From positions 1 through 64,000 of the forward strand of contig CASEER010000001.1 of the NCBI GenBank assembly GCA_949287085.1: DNA of 64,000 nucleotides, given 5' to 3'. The notes below the pieces were generated by a model. The model worked only from the letters and a program-made list of their open reading frames with translations, did no database searches and was not told the origin of the DNA. Shown piece after piece: positions 25,070 through 33,481 of this stretch (its first letter is position 1; every line of letters begins with the position of its first letter). Made by a program: the position numbers and the translations under genes. The DNA comes from an uncultured Coriobacteriaceae bacterium (GTDB lineage Bacteria; Actinomycetota; Coriobacteriia; Coriobacteriales; Coriobacteriaceae).

Positions 25070-26587
25070 CTACTCCCCCTTCTGCGGAGCGGGCGCGGCA
25101 GGCGCGGTAGACGCAGCCGTTGACGCGGCGGACATCACGGCGGATGCCATAGCCCCAGCAGAGAGCGCGCTCGATGCACGCGGCGCAAGGCCCGCGCTCA
25201 CCGTCTGCGCATCGTCCTCAGGCCAGGCTACCTGGGTCAGGTCCGCGGAAGCCAGCTGGTCGAGTGCCACGGCCTCGTCGCCAAACTCGAGCTTGCGGCG
25301 TCGCAGGCCCACCGAGAGCGCATGCGCCCAAAGACCCTCACCTTGGGCGAGCGTCTGCGTGGCCGGCGCATCGTCCAAGAGGCCCGCCGGCGTATAGCAC
25401 ACCACCGAGGAGCGCTTCACGAAGTCGTCGACAGAAAGCGGGCTCGAGAACAGCGCCGTGCCGCCCGTGGGCAGCGTGTGGTTGGGACCTGCCACGTAGT
25501 CGCCCAGAGGCTCGGAACTCCACGCACCCACAAAGATGGCGCCCGCGTTGCGGATGGAGCCCAAGAGCCCCAGCGCATCCGCGCAGTGAAGCTCCAGATG
25601 CTCGGGCGCCACGGTGTTGACCGCGTCGACCGCCGTCGCGATGTCGGGCGCCACCACGATGGTGCCCTCGTTATCAAACGACGCGCGCGTGATCTGGGCG
25701 CGCGGGCTCTGTGCCAAAAAGGCGTCGATAGCCTGCTCCACCGCAGCGGCAAAGCTGGCGTCGCAAGTGATGAGGTAGCAGGCGGCGAGCGGGTCGTGCT
25801 CGGCCTGGGCCATGAGGTCGGCCGCTACAATCGTCGGCTCGGCCGTGGCATCGGCGAGCACGCAGACCTCGGAGGGGCCCGCGACCATGTCGATGCCCAC
25901 ATCGCCCGAGACGAGCTGCTTGGCCGCCGCCACGTACGCGTTGCCCGGACCGGTAATCACATCGACCTTAGCGATGCTCTCGGTGCCATAGGCGAGCGCC
26001 GCGATTGCCTGCGCGCCGCCGACCGTATAGATCTCGTCCACGCCGGCCACGCGCGCGGCCGCAAGCGTCTGCGGCGAGATGCCGCCGGTGACGCTCCCCT
26101 GCGCATCGCGCTGCGGCGGCGTGACCATAACGATGCGCTCCACGCCCGCGACCTTGGCCGGAATGACGTTCATGAGCACGGTCGAGGGGTACTGCGCGCG
26201 GCCGCCCGGCACATAGACGCCCGCCGCGGCCATAGGGGTAACCTTGACGCCGAGCATCGTGCCGTCGGGCCGGGTGGTAAACCACGACTGCTGAAGCTCG
26301 CGCTCGTGAAAGGCGCGGATCTGGGCCGCCGCCTTCTCAAGCGCAGCGCGGAAGCTCGGGCTCACCAGTTCGAGCGCCCGGTCGAGCGCCTCCTGCGGCA
26401 GGCGCAGGCTCTCGAGCTCCACACCGTCAAACTCCTTGCAGTACGCATGGAGCGCCTCGTCACCGCGTGTGCGCACGTCGTCCACGATAGCGCGGGCCGA
26501 AGCCACCACGGTGTCGGGCAGCACGCCCTTGCGAATGAGCTGCCCGGTGCGCAGGCGCTCGCCCGGTGCCAGGGTAATCGTCTTCAT
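25070..26587 (-). CDS. hisD: Histidinol dehydrogenase with Ala-rich tail
   Basis: A 505-residue HisD, the last two oxidation steps. Conserved segments are YVPGGRAQYPST, ITGPGNAYVAAAKQLVSGDVG, LMAQAEHDPLAACY and PTGGTALFSSPLSVDDF. Normal HisD is about 430 residues; here the last 60 or so are a low-complexity Ala/Ser/Pro tail with no clear function. The start at 26587 follows AGGGAG; 52 further open codons upstream are not supported. It is the first gene of hisDCBHAFIE, with the promoter in the 212-base gap shared with the plus-strand nucleoside hydrolase. Confidence 0.97.
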   Translation of the reverse strand: MKTITLAPGERLRTGQLIRKGVLPDTVVASARAIVDDVRTRGDEALHAYCKEFDGVELESLRLPQEALDRALELVSPSFRAALEKAAAQIRAFHERELQQSWFTTRPDGTMLGVKVTPMAAAGVYVPGGRAQYPSTVLMNVIPAKVAGVERIVMVTPPQRDAQGSVTGGISPQTLAAARVAGVDEIYTVGGAQAIAALAYGTESIAKVDVITGPGNAYVAAAKQLVSGDVGIDMVAGPSEVCVLADATAEPTIVAADLMAQAEHDPLAACYLITCDASFAAAVEQAIDAFLAQSPRAQITRASFDNEGTIVVAPDIATAVDAVNTVAPEHLELHCADALGLLGSIRNAGAIFVGAWSSEPLGDYVAGPNHTLPTGGTALFSSPLSVDDFVKRSSVVCYTPAGLLDDAPATQTLAQGEGLWAHALSVGLRRRKLEFGDEAVALDQLASADLTQVAWPEDDAQTVSAGLAPRASSALSAGAMASAVMSAASTAASTAPAAPAPQKGE

Positions 26588-26730
26588 AAAACTCCCTATC
26601 AGCGCAAAATGGCACCCGCCGTTGCGCGCGCCATTCATAATCCTCGTACACTTTATCATGCTAAAGTTTCCCACACAAAACCCGGAGCGCCCGCGCGCCG
26701 AATGGAAACAATCTGTACACCCGCGCGCCG

Positions 26731-26736
26731 TATAAT
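26731..26736 (+). promoter_or_regulatory. Candidate -10 box for the nucleoside hydrolase gene
   Basis: A perfect TATAAT lies 64 bases ahead of the nucleoside hydrolase start in the divergent hisD gap. No convincing -35 hexamer stands 17 bases upstream, so this is only a candidate. Confidence 0.35.
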
Positions 26737-26799
26737 GAGCCAAAATGCGCGAGGCGCGACCGGGGCATCGGGCGCATCGATCAACGAAACGGAGGGCCC

Positions 26800-27762
26800 A
26801 TGACCAAGCTTATCCTCGACCTCGACACGGGCATCGACGACACCCTTGCGCTCATGTACGCGCTCGGCTCGCCCGAGGCGCAGCTGCTGGGCATCACGGG
26901 CACCTTTGGCAACGTGACGGTGGCGCAGGGCGTGACGAACGACCTGGCGCTCTTGGCGCTCTTTGGCCGAGAGGACGTGCCCGTGTACGCGGGAATCGAC
27001 CACCCGAGCACGGCGGAACGGTATACGCCGGCGCCCGGATCGCTCCGCTTCCACGGCACCAACGGCCTCGGCGGGGCGCAGGTGCCGGCCGTGCCCACGC
27101 AGACTGTGCAGGCAATGAGCGCCGTCGACGTTATTATCGACGCCGTTGAGACGTATGGGCCGGACGAGCTCACCATCGTGCCCACGGGCGCGCTTACCAC
27201 AATTGACGCCGTGCTTGCCCGGCGGCCGGACCTCGCGTCGCGCATGCGGCTGGTGCTGATGGGCGGCGCGCTCACCGTGCCGGGCAACGTCTCGCCCTTT
27301 GCCGAAGCCAACATTCATAAGGACCCCGAGGCCGCCGACCGCGTGTTCAAAAGCGGTGCGGACCTTACCATGATCGGCCTTGACGTGACCATGCGGGCCC
27401 GGCTGCCACGCGCCGACGCGGAGCGCCTCTTTCCCGCCGACACGGCGGGTGGGGCGTTTTTGGCCGAGATGCTCGGCTTCTACCTTGACGCGACCGCCAA
27501 GACAGCGCCTGCCGGCGAGGCGGGCTGCTGCCTGCACGACCCGCTTGCCGTGGCGGTAGCGCTTGATCCCACGCTCGTGACGACACTCGAGCTCGACCTG
27601 CGCGTAGATTGCGCCGAGCCGGGGCGCGGGCGCACCATTGGCGACCCGGAGCGCCTGCTTGCGCCGTCGGGGCGCACGCATGTTGCGCTCGATGTTGACG
27701 CGGACCGGTTTTACGAGCGCTTTTGCAAGCGCGTGAGCATGGTGGCGCGGAGCCGCTGCTAG
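26800..27762 (+). CDS. Nucleoside hydrolase (inosine-uridine preferring type)
   Basis: A 320-residue enzyme that cuts the N-glycosidic bond of ribonucleosides, giving ribose and a base. The calcium-binding signature is clear as LILDLDTGIDDTLAL at residues 4-18, with VLMGGAL in the middle and HDPLAVAVALDP near residue 247. GGAGGGCCC precedes the ATG. The ribokinase gene follows 78 bases downstream, so released ribose would be phosphorylated at once, a coherent nucleoside-salvage pair. It interrupts the his genes, on the opposite strand. Confidence 0.93.
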   Translation: MTKLILDLDTGIDDTLALMYALGSPEAQLLGITGTFGNVTVAQGVTNDLALLALFGREDVPVYAGIDHPSTAERYTPAPGSLRFHGTNGLGGAQVPAVPTQTVQAMSAVDVIIDAVETYGPDELTIVPTGALTTIDAVLARRPDLASRMRLVLMGGALTVPGNVSPFAEANIHKDPEAADRVFKSGADLTMIGLDVTMRARLPRADAERLFPADTAGGAFLAEMLGFYLDATAKTAPAGEAGCCLHDPLAVAVALDPTLVTTLELDLRVDCAEPGRGRTIGDPERLLAPSGRTHVALDVDADRFYERFCKRVSMVARSRC

Positions 27763-27840
27763 GCCGCCTCCCCGCGTCATCCGCCTGCGCCGCGTCGGCC
27801 CACTCGTGCCCTACACAACCCACCCGAAAGGAGCCCGCCC

Positions 27841-28716
27841 ATGAGCCGCGTGTTCGTATTTGGAAGCCTCAACATGGACCTCTCCATCGCCTGCGACCGC
27901 ATGCCCCGGGCAGGAGAAACGATCGCTGGACACGATCTGCTCGTGAACCCGGGTGGCAAGGGGGCCAATCAGGCCGTGGCTGCCGCGCGCATGGGCGCCG
28001 CCACCTGCATGGTGGGCGCGGTGGGCACCGACGCTTTTGGCGAGCAGCTCGCGCAGGCGCTCACCGCGGCGGGCGTTGACACGCAACACCTCGCACGCAC
28101 CGCCGACGCGCCCACCGGGACGGCTCTGATCATGCGCACCGACGGCGACAATCGCATTATTCTGGACGCCGGCGCCAACCATGCGCTGCGCGCCGACGCG
28201 GTCATGGCGGCGCTTGACCAGGCAGCTGAACCGGGCGACCTGCTCATCACGCAGCTTGAATGCGATATTCCCACGACGTTCGACGTGCTTGCACGCGCAC
28301 ACGCGGCGGGGCTCGTTACCGTGTTTAACCCGGCGCCCGCCTGTGCCGCGCCGCGCGAGCTGTGGCCCTCCGTCGATTTGGTGTGTCTCAACGAAACCGA
28401 ATGCGGCACCGTGTGCGGCATCGAGCCCCACACCGACGACGACGCACGCCGCGCAGCCAAGACGCTCTGCGCCCGGGGTGCGGGCGCCGTTGCCATTACG
28501 TTGGGATCGCACGGCTCAGCCCTCTATGACGGCCGCACGTTCACGCGCATCGCCCCCGTACCGGTACAAGCGGTCGACTCCACCGCCGCGGGAGACACCT
28601 ACCTGGGCGCCCTCGCCGCCGAGCACCGATGCGGCGCGGTTTGCCTCATGCGCGTCCGCCCTCACCGTGACCCGCGTTGGCGCCCAGCAAGCCATTCCCA
28701 CCCGCGCCGAGGTTAG
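27841..28716 (+). pseudogene. rbsK: Ribokinase with C-terminal frameshift
   Basis: The first 260 codons are a good PfkB-family ribokinase: VFGSLNMDLSIACD, VNPGGKGANQAVAAARMG, ECDIPTTF, LNETEC and the catalytic DSTAAGDTYLGALAAE. After base 28625 the frame turns into an unrelated Arg/His/Pro tail, while the neighbouring frame reads CASALTVTRVGAQQAIPTRAEV, the normal ribokinase C-terminus. A small deletion or a sequencing error near 28626-28640 explains this. The catalytic Asp is kept but the last helices, which close the nucleotide site, are lost. I call it a probable pseudogene. Confidence 0.7.
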
Positions 28717-28734
28717 CAGGGCGCAGGAGGGCGG

Positions 28735-30684
28735 CTACTCCTGCGATGCCGCGTAGGCGGCGAGGCGATCGGCGAGCACGCGCACGCGACGGTCAAGGCG
28801 GGCGCGGCCGGGATTCACAAAGAACCGCGCCGTGCACTCCATGAGCTCGCCCGTGATAACGAGGTTGTTCTCGCGGAGCGTGGTGCCCGTGGCCGTAATG
28901 TCCACGATGCGGTCAGTCATGCCCACGATGGGGCCCAGCTCAATATTGCCGTGGAGCGAAACGATATCCGCCGCTATGCCCCGGCTCTCGTACCAGGCGC
29001 TGGCGATGCGCGGGTACTTGGTGGCCACACGCAGGCAGCCGCGGCGCGCGTAGGCCCGTTCGGCTGCACCCGCACGGTCCGCCGGCTCGGCCTCGATAAA
29101 GCGGCAGGCACCGTAATGCATGTCGATGAGCTCGAGCAGGTTCAGATCGGCCTCGATGAGCGAATCGCGCCCGCAGAAGCCGCAATCGGCGCCGCCGCCC
29201 GCAACAAACGCCGGTGCATCGGTCGCGCGCACGATGATGAACTCCACGTCACCGATTGGTTCGTCAACCGAGCATACCGACCCGCCCGCCTGCGTGCCTG
29301 AGGCCGGCTGGCCCGCCTGTGCATCCGTGGCTGGCTCGCCCGCTTGCGCGGTACCCGGCTGACTTGGTGCGACGGCATTCTTCCCCCGCATATCGTGGGA
29401 GCGAACGATCAGGTGCCGGCCCGGATTGCGCAAGCCGGACACATCGAGTCCCACGGCCTCAAGCGCTGCAATCGTACCTTCGTTCAGCGAGCCCTTGGGC
29501 ACCGCGATGCGCAGCGGCTCCTCGGTCGCACGCGCCACGGCATGGTCGGCATTCGCGTCGTGGGCGTCTTCGCTCGCCGCGCAGGCGCTTTCCAAACGCT
29601 CGAGCGAAAACGCAAAGCCCGCCGCCGGCACGCGGGCGCGCCCGGGGAACACGCCGTCAAACGCCGCGTCGTAGCGGCCGCCCGTTCCCACCGGGTCGGG
29701 CAGGTTGCCCGCATAGACCTTGCATACAAGGCCCGTGTAGTAATCGAACGAGTTCATGATGGAGAAATCAAAGGAGAGCACGTCGGCGAGCGAGCGCGCC
29801 GGCGAGCCCCCGTCCGTCGCGGCCGAGTCCTCGGTCACGGCAGCCGAGCACCCGCTCGCAGCGACCGAGCCCCCAGCCATGGCAGCCGAGTCCCCGCCTG
29901 TCACGGCCGAGCCGGACTCCTCGTCTGCTGCAAACCGCTCGCCCAAACGCGCCACGAGCGTGCGGAGCTCCGTGGTAAGCGGCTCCGCAATGCCCGCCGC
30001 CGCAGTGAGCTCGTCCACGCGGTCGAGCACCTCGATGCCGCCGTGCAGACGCGGGAGCTCGGAAATAGCACGGCGCAGCGGCTCGTCAAGTGTGCTTTTG
30101 GCGACGCGCGCGTCGAGGTCGACAAAGTTATTCGCGTGCACCAGGGCAAGCGCTTCCTGCGCCAGCTGCTCGTCTGCGCATTGTGCCAAAAGCCCCATGA
30201 ACGGCCGCACGCTTCCGCACACCAGCTGCCAAGAAGGCAGCTCGAGCGCACGCAACGACTCGATGACCAGCGACACCATCTCAGCATCGCCTGCATCGCC
30301 ACCGGTGCCAATGAGCTCAAAGCCAAGCTGCGTAAACTGGCGCGCGGCACCGGCGTTGCGCGGCTGCGAACGCACGAGCGGCGCTTCGTAGCGCAGGCGG
30401 AGCGGCAACGCAGCGTTGCGCAGACGCGTTGACACCAGGCGCACGATGGGAAGCGTGTTGTCGGGACGGACGACGAGCAGACGGCCATCGTCGTCAAACA
30501 GCTTGAAGGGCGTATCGGTAATGCGCCCGCCGCGGTCGAGCGAGCCCTTGTCCTCGAGCAGGGGTGTCTCGACCGGCAGATAGCCGTGGACCCTAAAGCA
30601 CCTCGTCACCGTCTGCGCGATTTCCTCACGCGCCAGCGCCTCCTCGGGAAGAATGTCCCTAAAACCCCACGGTGTTGCGTTCAT
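28735..30684 (-). CDS. hisZG: HisZ-HisG fusion, ATP phosphoribosyltransferase
   Basis: A 649-residue protein in one frame. Residues 1-370 are HisZ, the HisRS-like regulatory subunit (TPWGFRDILPEEA, LLVVRPDNTLPIVR, DFSIMNSFDYYTGLVCKVY, GTGGRYDAAF). Residues 388-649 are short-form HisG (IAVPKGSLNEGT, DCGFCGRDSLIE, DITATGTTLRENNL). Low-complexity Ala/Gly/Ser inserts interrupt both parts, near 254-296 and 435-475. Together they catalyse and regulate the first step, ATP plus PRPP. HisZ and short HisG are normally separate chains. It is upstream of hisD but separated from it by two plus-strand genes. Confidence 0.9.
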   Translation of the reverse strand: MNATPWGFRDILPEEALAREEIAQTVTRCFRVHGYLPVETPLLEDKGSLDRGGRITDTPFKLFDDDGRLLVVRPDNTLPIVRLVSTRLRNAALPLRLRYEAPLVRSQPRNAGAARQFTQLGFELIGTGGDAGDAEMVSLVIESLRALELPSWQLVCGSVRPFMGLLAQCADEQLAQEALALVHANNFVDLDARVAKSTLDEPLRRAISELPRLHGGIEVLDRVDELTAAAGIAEPLTTELRTLVARLGERFAADEESGSAVTGGDSAAMAGGSVAASGCSAAVTEDSAATDGGSPARSLADVLSFDFSIMNSFDYYTGLVCKVYAGNLPDPVGTGGRYDAAFDGVFPGRARVPAAGFAFSLERLESACAASEDAHDANADHAVARATEEPLRIAVPKGSLNEGTIAALEAVGLDVSGLRNPGRHLIVRSHDMRGKNAVAPSQPGTAQAGEPATDAQAGQPASGTQAGGSVCSVDEPIGDVEFIIVRATDAPAFVAGGGADCGFCGRDSLIEADLNLLELIDMHYGACRFIEAEPADRAGAAERAYARRGCLRVATKYPRIASAWYESRGIAADIVSLHGNIELGPIVGMTDRIVDITATGTTLRENNLVITGELMECTARFFVNPGRARLDRRVRVLADRLAAYAASQE

Positions 30685-30847
30685 AGCCGAATACCTCTCT
30701 GCCCTACCATCCTGACGCACGCCCCACGCGCCGTCAGTCGCAGTACTTTACCACACTAGAGTGCGTTCTGGGGAAAAGAGCGTATAAGCGATTTGCCCGC
30801 TGTTTCGTATGCTCGTGCCACCGCGCAAAAGCTTGCGAGGCGCGCGC

Positions 30848-30933
30848 GGGTCGGGCGCGCCGTCTCGCACAAGCTTGGTGAACCGTACTCGGGTCGGTCG
30901 CGCCGTCTCGCAAAAGCTTGGTGAACCGTACTC
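30848..30933. repeat. Two tandem 43-bp repeats
   Basis: Two adjacent 43-bp units (30848-30890 and 30891-30933) differ at only two bases; each contains CGCCGTCTCGCA and AAGCTTGGTGAACCGTACTC. A partial third copy around CGCAAAAGCTTG lies at about 30825. They sit in the 409-base gap between the hisZG start and the fba stop. No gene is convincing in the gap. Confidence 0.8.
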
Positions 30934-30978
30934 GGGGCATCCGCGCCCCCTGCCACGCGCTGCGGACGAGTAAACGCA

Positions 30979-31068
30979 GGAAGCCCCCGCCTTCCTTCCG
31001 AGCGCTTCCGCGCGAGCCCAGCGGTACTGAGCTGCGCGGTCAAACGAAGAAGAAAGACGGGGGCTTCC
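30979..31068 (-). other. Long hairpin downstream of the aldolase gene
   Basis: The sequence 30979-30998 pairs with 31049-31068 (GGAAGCCCCCG core, about 20 bp with two mismatches) across about 50 bases. It starts 26 bases past the aldolase stop and could end that transcript or stabilise its 3' end, but no T-run follows on the minus strand (TGCGTTTACTC). It might also belong to the hisZG leader. Confidence 0.5.
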
Positions 31069-31093
31069 GATGGGGGTATCCTCGCTACAAAGC

Positions 31094-31960
31094 CTACGCC
31101 TTGTTGACGGAGCCAAACTCCTCCATGAGCTCCTTAGTGCGCGCCACGATGGCCTCGCGACCGGGCTTGAGCACCTTGCGCGGGTCGAAGCCCTTGCCCT
31201 CGAGGTCCTTGCCGGCCTCGATGTACTTACGGGTGGCAGCGGTGAAGACGAGCTGCAGGTCGGTGTTCACGTTGATCTTGGAAACGCCGAGCGAGATGGC
31301 CTTCTTGATCTGGTCCTCGGGGATGCCGGTGCCGCCATGGAGCACGAGCGGCAGGTCGCCGACCTCGGCCTTGATCTCGCCGAGGCGCTCGAAGGACAGG
31401 CCCTTCCAATCCGCGGGGTACACGCCGTGGATGTTGCCGATGCCGCAAGCCAGGAAGTCGACGCCCAGGTCGGCGATCTGCTTGCACTCGGCCGGATCAG
31501 CGAGCTCGCCCGCGGAGGTCACGCCGTCCTCGGTGCCGCCGATGCCGCCCACCTCGGCCTCGATGGAAAGGCCCTTGGAGTGCGCGAGGTCCACGAGCTC
31601 CTTGGTGCGGTCGAGGTTGAGCTGGAAGGTCTCCTCGTGGGAGCCGTCATACATGATGGAGGTAAAGCCGGCGTCGATGGCCTTGAAGCAGTCCTCGTAC
31701 GAACCATGATCGAGGTGGAGCGCCACCGGCACGGTCACGTCGAGCGCCTCAACGCAGGCCTTCACCATGTCGGCGCAGACCTTGAAGCTGCCCATCCACT
31801 TGGCGGCACCGGCGGTGCACTGGATGATGAGCGGGCTCTTGGCCTCCTCAGCAGCCTGGAGAATGGCGAGCGTCCACTCCAGGTTGTTGGTGTTGAAGGC
31901 GCCTAGGCCATAATGACCGGCCTCGGCCTTCTTGAGCATGTCAGCTGCATTGACGAGCAT
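31094..31960 (-). CDS. fba: Class II fructose-bisphosphate aldolase
   Basis: A 288-residue zinc aldolase of glycolysis. Signatures are GAFNTNNLEWTLAILQ, the zinc ligands in VALHLDHGSYEDCFKAI, TSIMYDGSHE, VLHGGTGIPEDQIKKAI and INVNTDLQ. GGAGG with five bases of spacing sets the start at 31960. It could act on tagatose-bisphosphate instead, since the two subfamilies look alike, but no tagatose genes are near. Confidence 0.95.
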   Translation of the reverse strand: MLVNAADMLKKAEAGHYGLGAFNTNNLEWTLAILQAAEEAKSPLIIQCTAGAAKWMGSFKVCADMVKACVEALDVTVPVALHLDHGSYEDCFKAIDAGFTSIMYDGSHEETFQLNLDRTKELVDLAHSKGLSIEAEVGGIGGTEDGVTSAGELADPAECKQIADLGVDFLACGIGNIHGVYPADWKGLSFERLGEIKAEVGDLPLVLHGGTGIPEDQIKKAISLGVSKINVNTDLQLVFTAATRKYIEAGKDLEGKGFDPRKVLKPGREAIVARTKELMEEFGSVNKA

Positions 31961-32062
31961 ATGAACCTCCAAAAATGGAATGGTCGGGTACACACATAGA
32001 ATACCACTCAGCGACACCCTCGGCGCAATCACTCCGTGAAATTAGGATAGAGGAAATTTGAC

Positions 32063-32815
32063 CTATCGCATAAACGGATTGGTGGCGAGCTCCTGGGCGA
32101 TGGTCGTGGCGGGGCCGTGGCCAATATAGCACCGCGTCGCGGGCGAGAGCATGCGGCCGAGCTTGGCGAGCGACGCTAGAATGGCCTGTTCATCGCCGCC
32201 GGCAAGGTCCGTGCGACCATGGCTGCCCGGAAAGAGGGTGTCGCCCACAAAGGCAACGGGCGCCGCATCATCGGCCCCACGGGGAGCCGGTGCGCCGGGT
32301 TGGTCGCCTGCTGTGGACGATGCCTGCCCCGGCTGGCCCTCAGCTGCAGACGATGCTCGCTCCGGCCGCTCGTCCGCGTTGGGATGCTCTGCATAAAACA
32401 CCACGCCGCCTGGCGTATGGCCTGGCGTCGCAATAACGGTAAAGGTCACATCGCCCACGCCCACCGTGTCGCCATCGCGCAGCAAACGCGTGGGCGTGCC
32501 CGGATGCTCCGTTGCGATGCCCCACTGACGCTGCTGCTCGATGTTGGCCTCGACCGTGTCCTGATCCGCCGCGGGCAACATGAACGGGCAATCCTCCCCC
32601 AGCACGCGGCGCATGCCCGCAACGCCGCCCACATGGTCGGCGTGCCCGTGCGTGCAGGCAATGCCAACGATGCGCACGTCCGGATGACGCTCGGCAAAAT
32701 CGCGCGCGAGCTTCTCGCCCTCCCACGCCGGATCGATCACCAGGGCCTCGTTGCCCGCAATCACAAAGTACGTATTGGTCTCGATGGGTCCGTTAACCAC
32801 GCATTCGAGCTTCAT
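32063..32815 (-). CDS. MBL-fold hydrolase (glyoxalase II-like)
   Basis: A 250-residue metallo-beta-lactamase-fold hydrolase. Metal ligands are in CTHGHADHVGG (residues 54-64), TPGHTPGGVVFY and VGDTLFPGSHGRTDL, with a final CYIGHGPATT. Such proteins hydrolyse thioesters such as S-lactoylglutathione analogues. An insert of about 40 residues (145-186) made of repeated Ser/Ala/Gly/Pro units interrupts the fold just after a core strand. The start at 32815 follows AAAGGGA with good spacing; an ATG six bases earlier is too close to that site. Confidence 0.9.
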   Translation of the reverse strand: MKLECVVNGPIETNTYFVIAGNEALVIDPAWEGEKLARDFAERHPDVRIVGIACTHGHADHVGGVAGMRRVLGEDCPFMLPAADQDTVEANIEQQRQWGIATEHPGTPTRLLRDGDTVGVGDVTFTVIATPGHTPGGVVFYAEHPNADERPERASSAAEGQPGQASSTAGDQPGAPAPRGADDAAPVAFVGDTLFPGSHGRTDLAGGDEQAILASLAKLGRMLSPATRCYIGHGPATTIAQELATNPFMR

Positions 32816-33004
32816 ATCCATTCCCTTTCTCATAATCCAATGTGGGGACACCCCAATAGGGGGACATTCCAATGTGAGGACGCGTAGGTGAAGCGCTGCC
32901 ACAAGAGGCATAGCGCCGCTACAAGCGCTGTCACAAGAGACGTGGCGCTGGGAACCCAACGCGTCTCGCCAGGACTCTTTACGGGAGGATATGATTTTAC
33001 AACG

Positions 33005-33379
33005 CTATACGCGGCGGACGGCAATGCACACAAACACGCACAGCAGCGTTATTACGAGATAAGCCACCGCATTGAACAGAAGAGAGACCAAGAAGGCAGC
33101 TATCTCAGGGATGCCGATCAATACGCCGACTATGCACACAACCGCATACAGGATGATGAGCGCAAGCAGCACCATCCTTGGTGCGGTAGGCGTCTTTTTC
33201 TGAGATGTATTGCGTGGGAGCATGCCGCCGATGCCCGCTCCAAGCAATAAGGGGCACAGGGCGATGAAGAGGAAGAGGAGCCGTTCGACGAGCGATGCAC
33301 CTCCGGAGGCAATGTGCACCAGGACATAGCCGACTCCGTTGTTCAGGTATGGCGGAGCCACAGCGGGAACCAGCTGCAC
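33005..33379 (-). CDS. Hypothetical three-segment membrane protein
   Basis: About 124 residues with hydrophobic segments near 32-52, 64-86 and 92-118, of no family I recognise. The open frame continues upstream into the dispersed repeat, giving a misleading N-terminus, so I set a GTG start at 33379; no ribosome site is convincing. The call rests on the membrane-segment pattern. The 189 bases on to the MBL-fold gene hold only short repeats around GGGGACA. Confidence 0.4.
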   Translation of the reverse strand: MQLVPAVAPPYLNNGVGYVLVHIASGGASLVERLLFLFIALCPLLLGAGIGGMLPRNTSQKKTPTAPRMVLLALIILYAVVCIVGVLIGIPEIAAFLVSLLFNAVAYLVITLLCVFVCIAVRRV

Positions 33380-33390
33380 AGCAGCGCCGT

Positions 33391-33470
33391 GGGGGTTGGT
33401 TGAGGAGGGGTTGGTTCCAACCCCCTTTTGCTCTGCAATGGGTTGGAACGAACACGTCCCCAACCAACCC
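33391..33470. repeat. Dispersed repeat, copies 4 and 5
   Basis: A clear copy lies at 33440-33470 (GGGTTGGAACGAACACG then TCCCCAACCAACCC). A diverged inverted copy at 33391-33424 contains its own small palindrome GGGGTTGGTTCCAACCCC. Together they form an imperfect palindrome a few bases downstream of the rel stop, much like the element in the his operon. Confidence 0.75.
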
Positions 33471-33481
33471 CTCATTTCACG

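Noticed and set aside
30848-30933. Possible CRISPR-like repeats
   Set aside because: The two units are directly adjacent with no unique spacers and no cas genes in the window.
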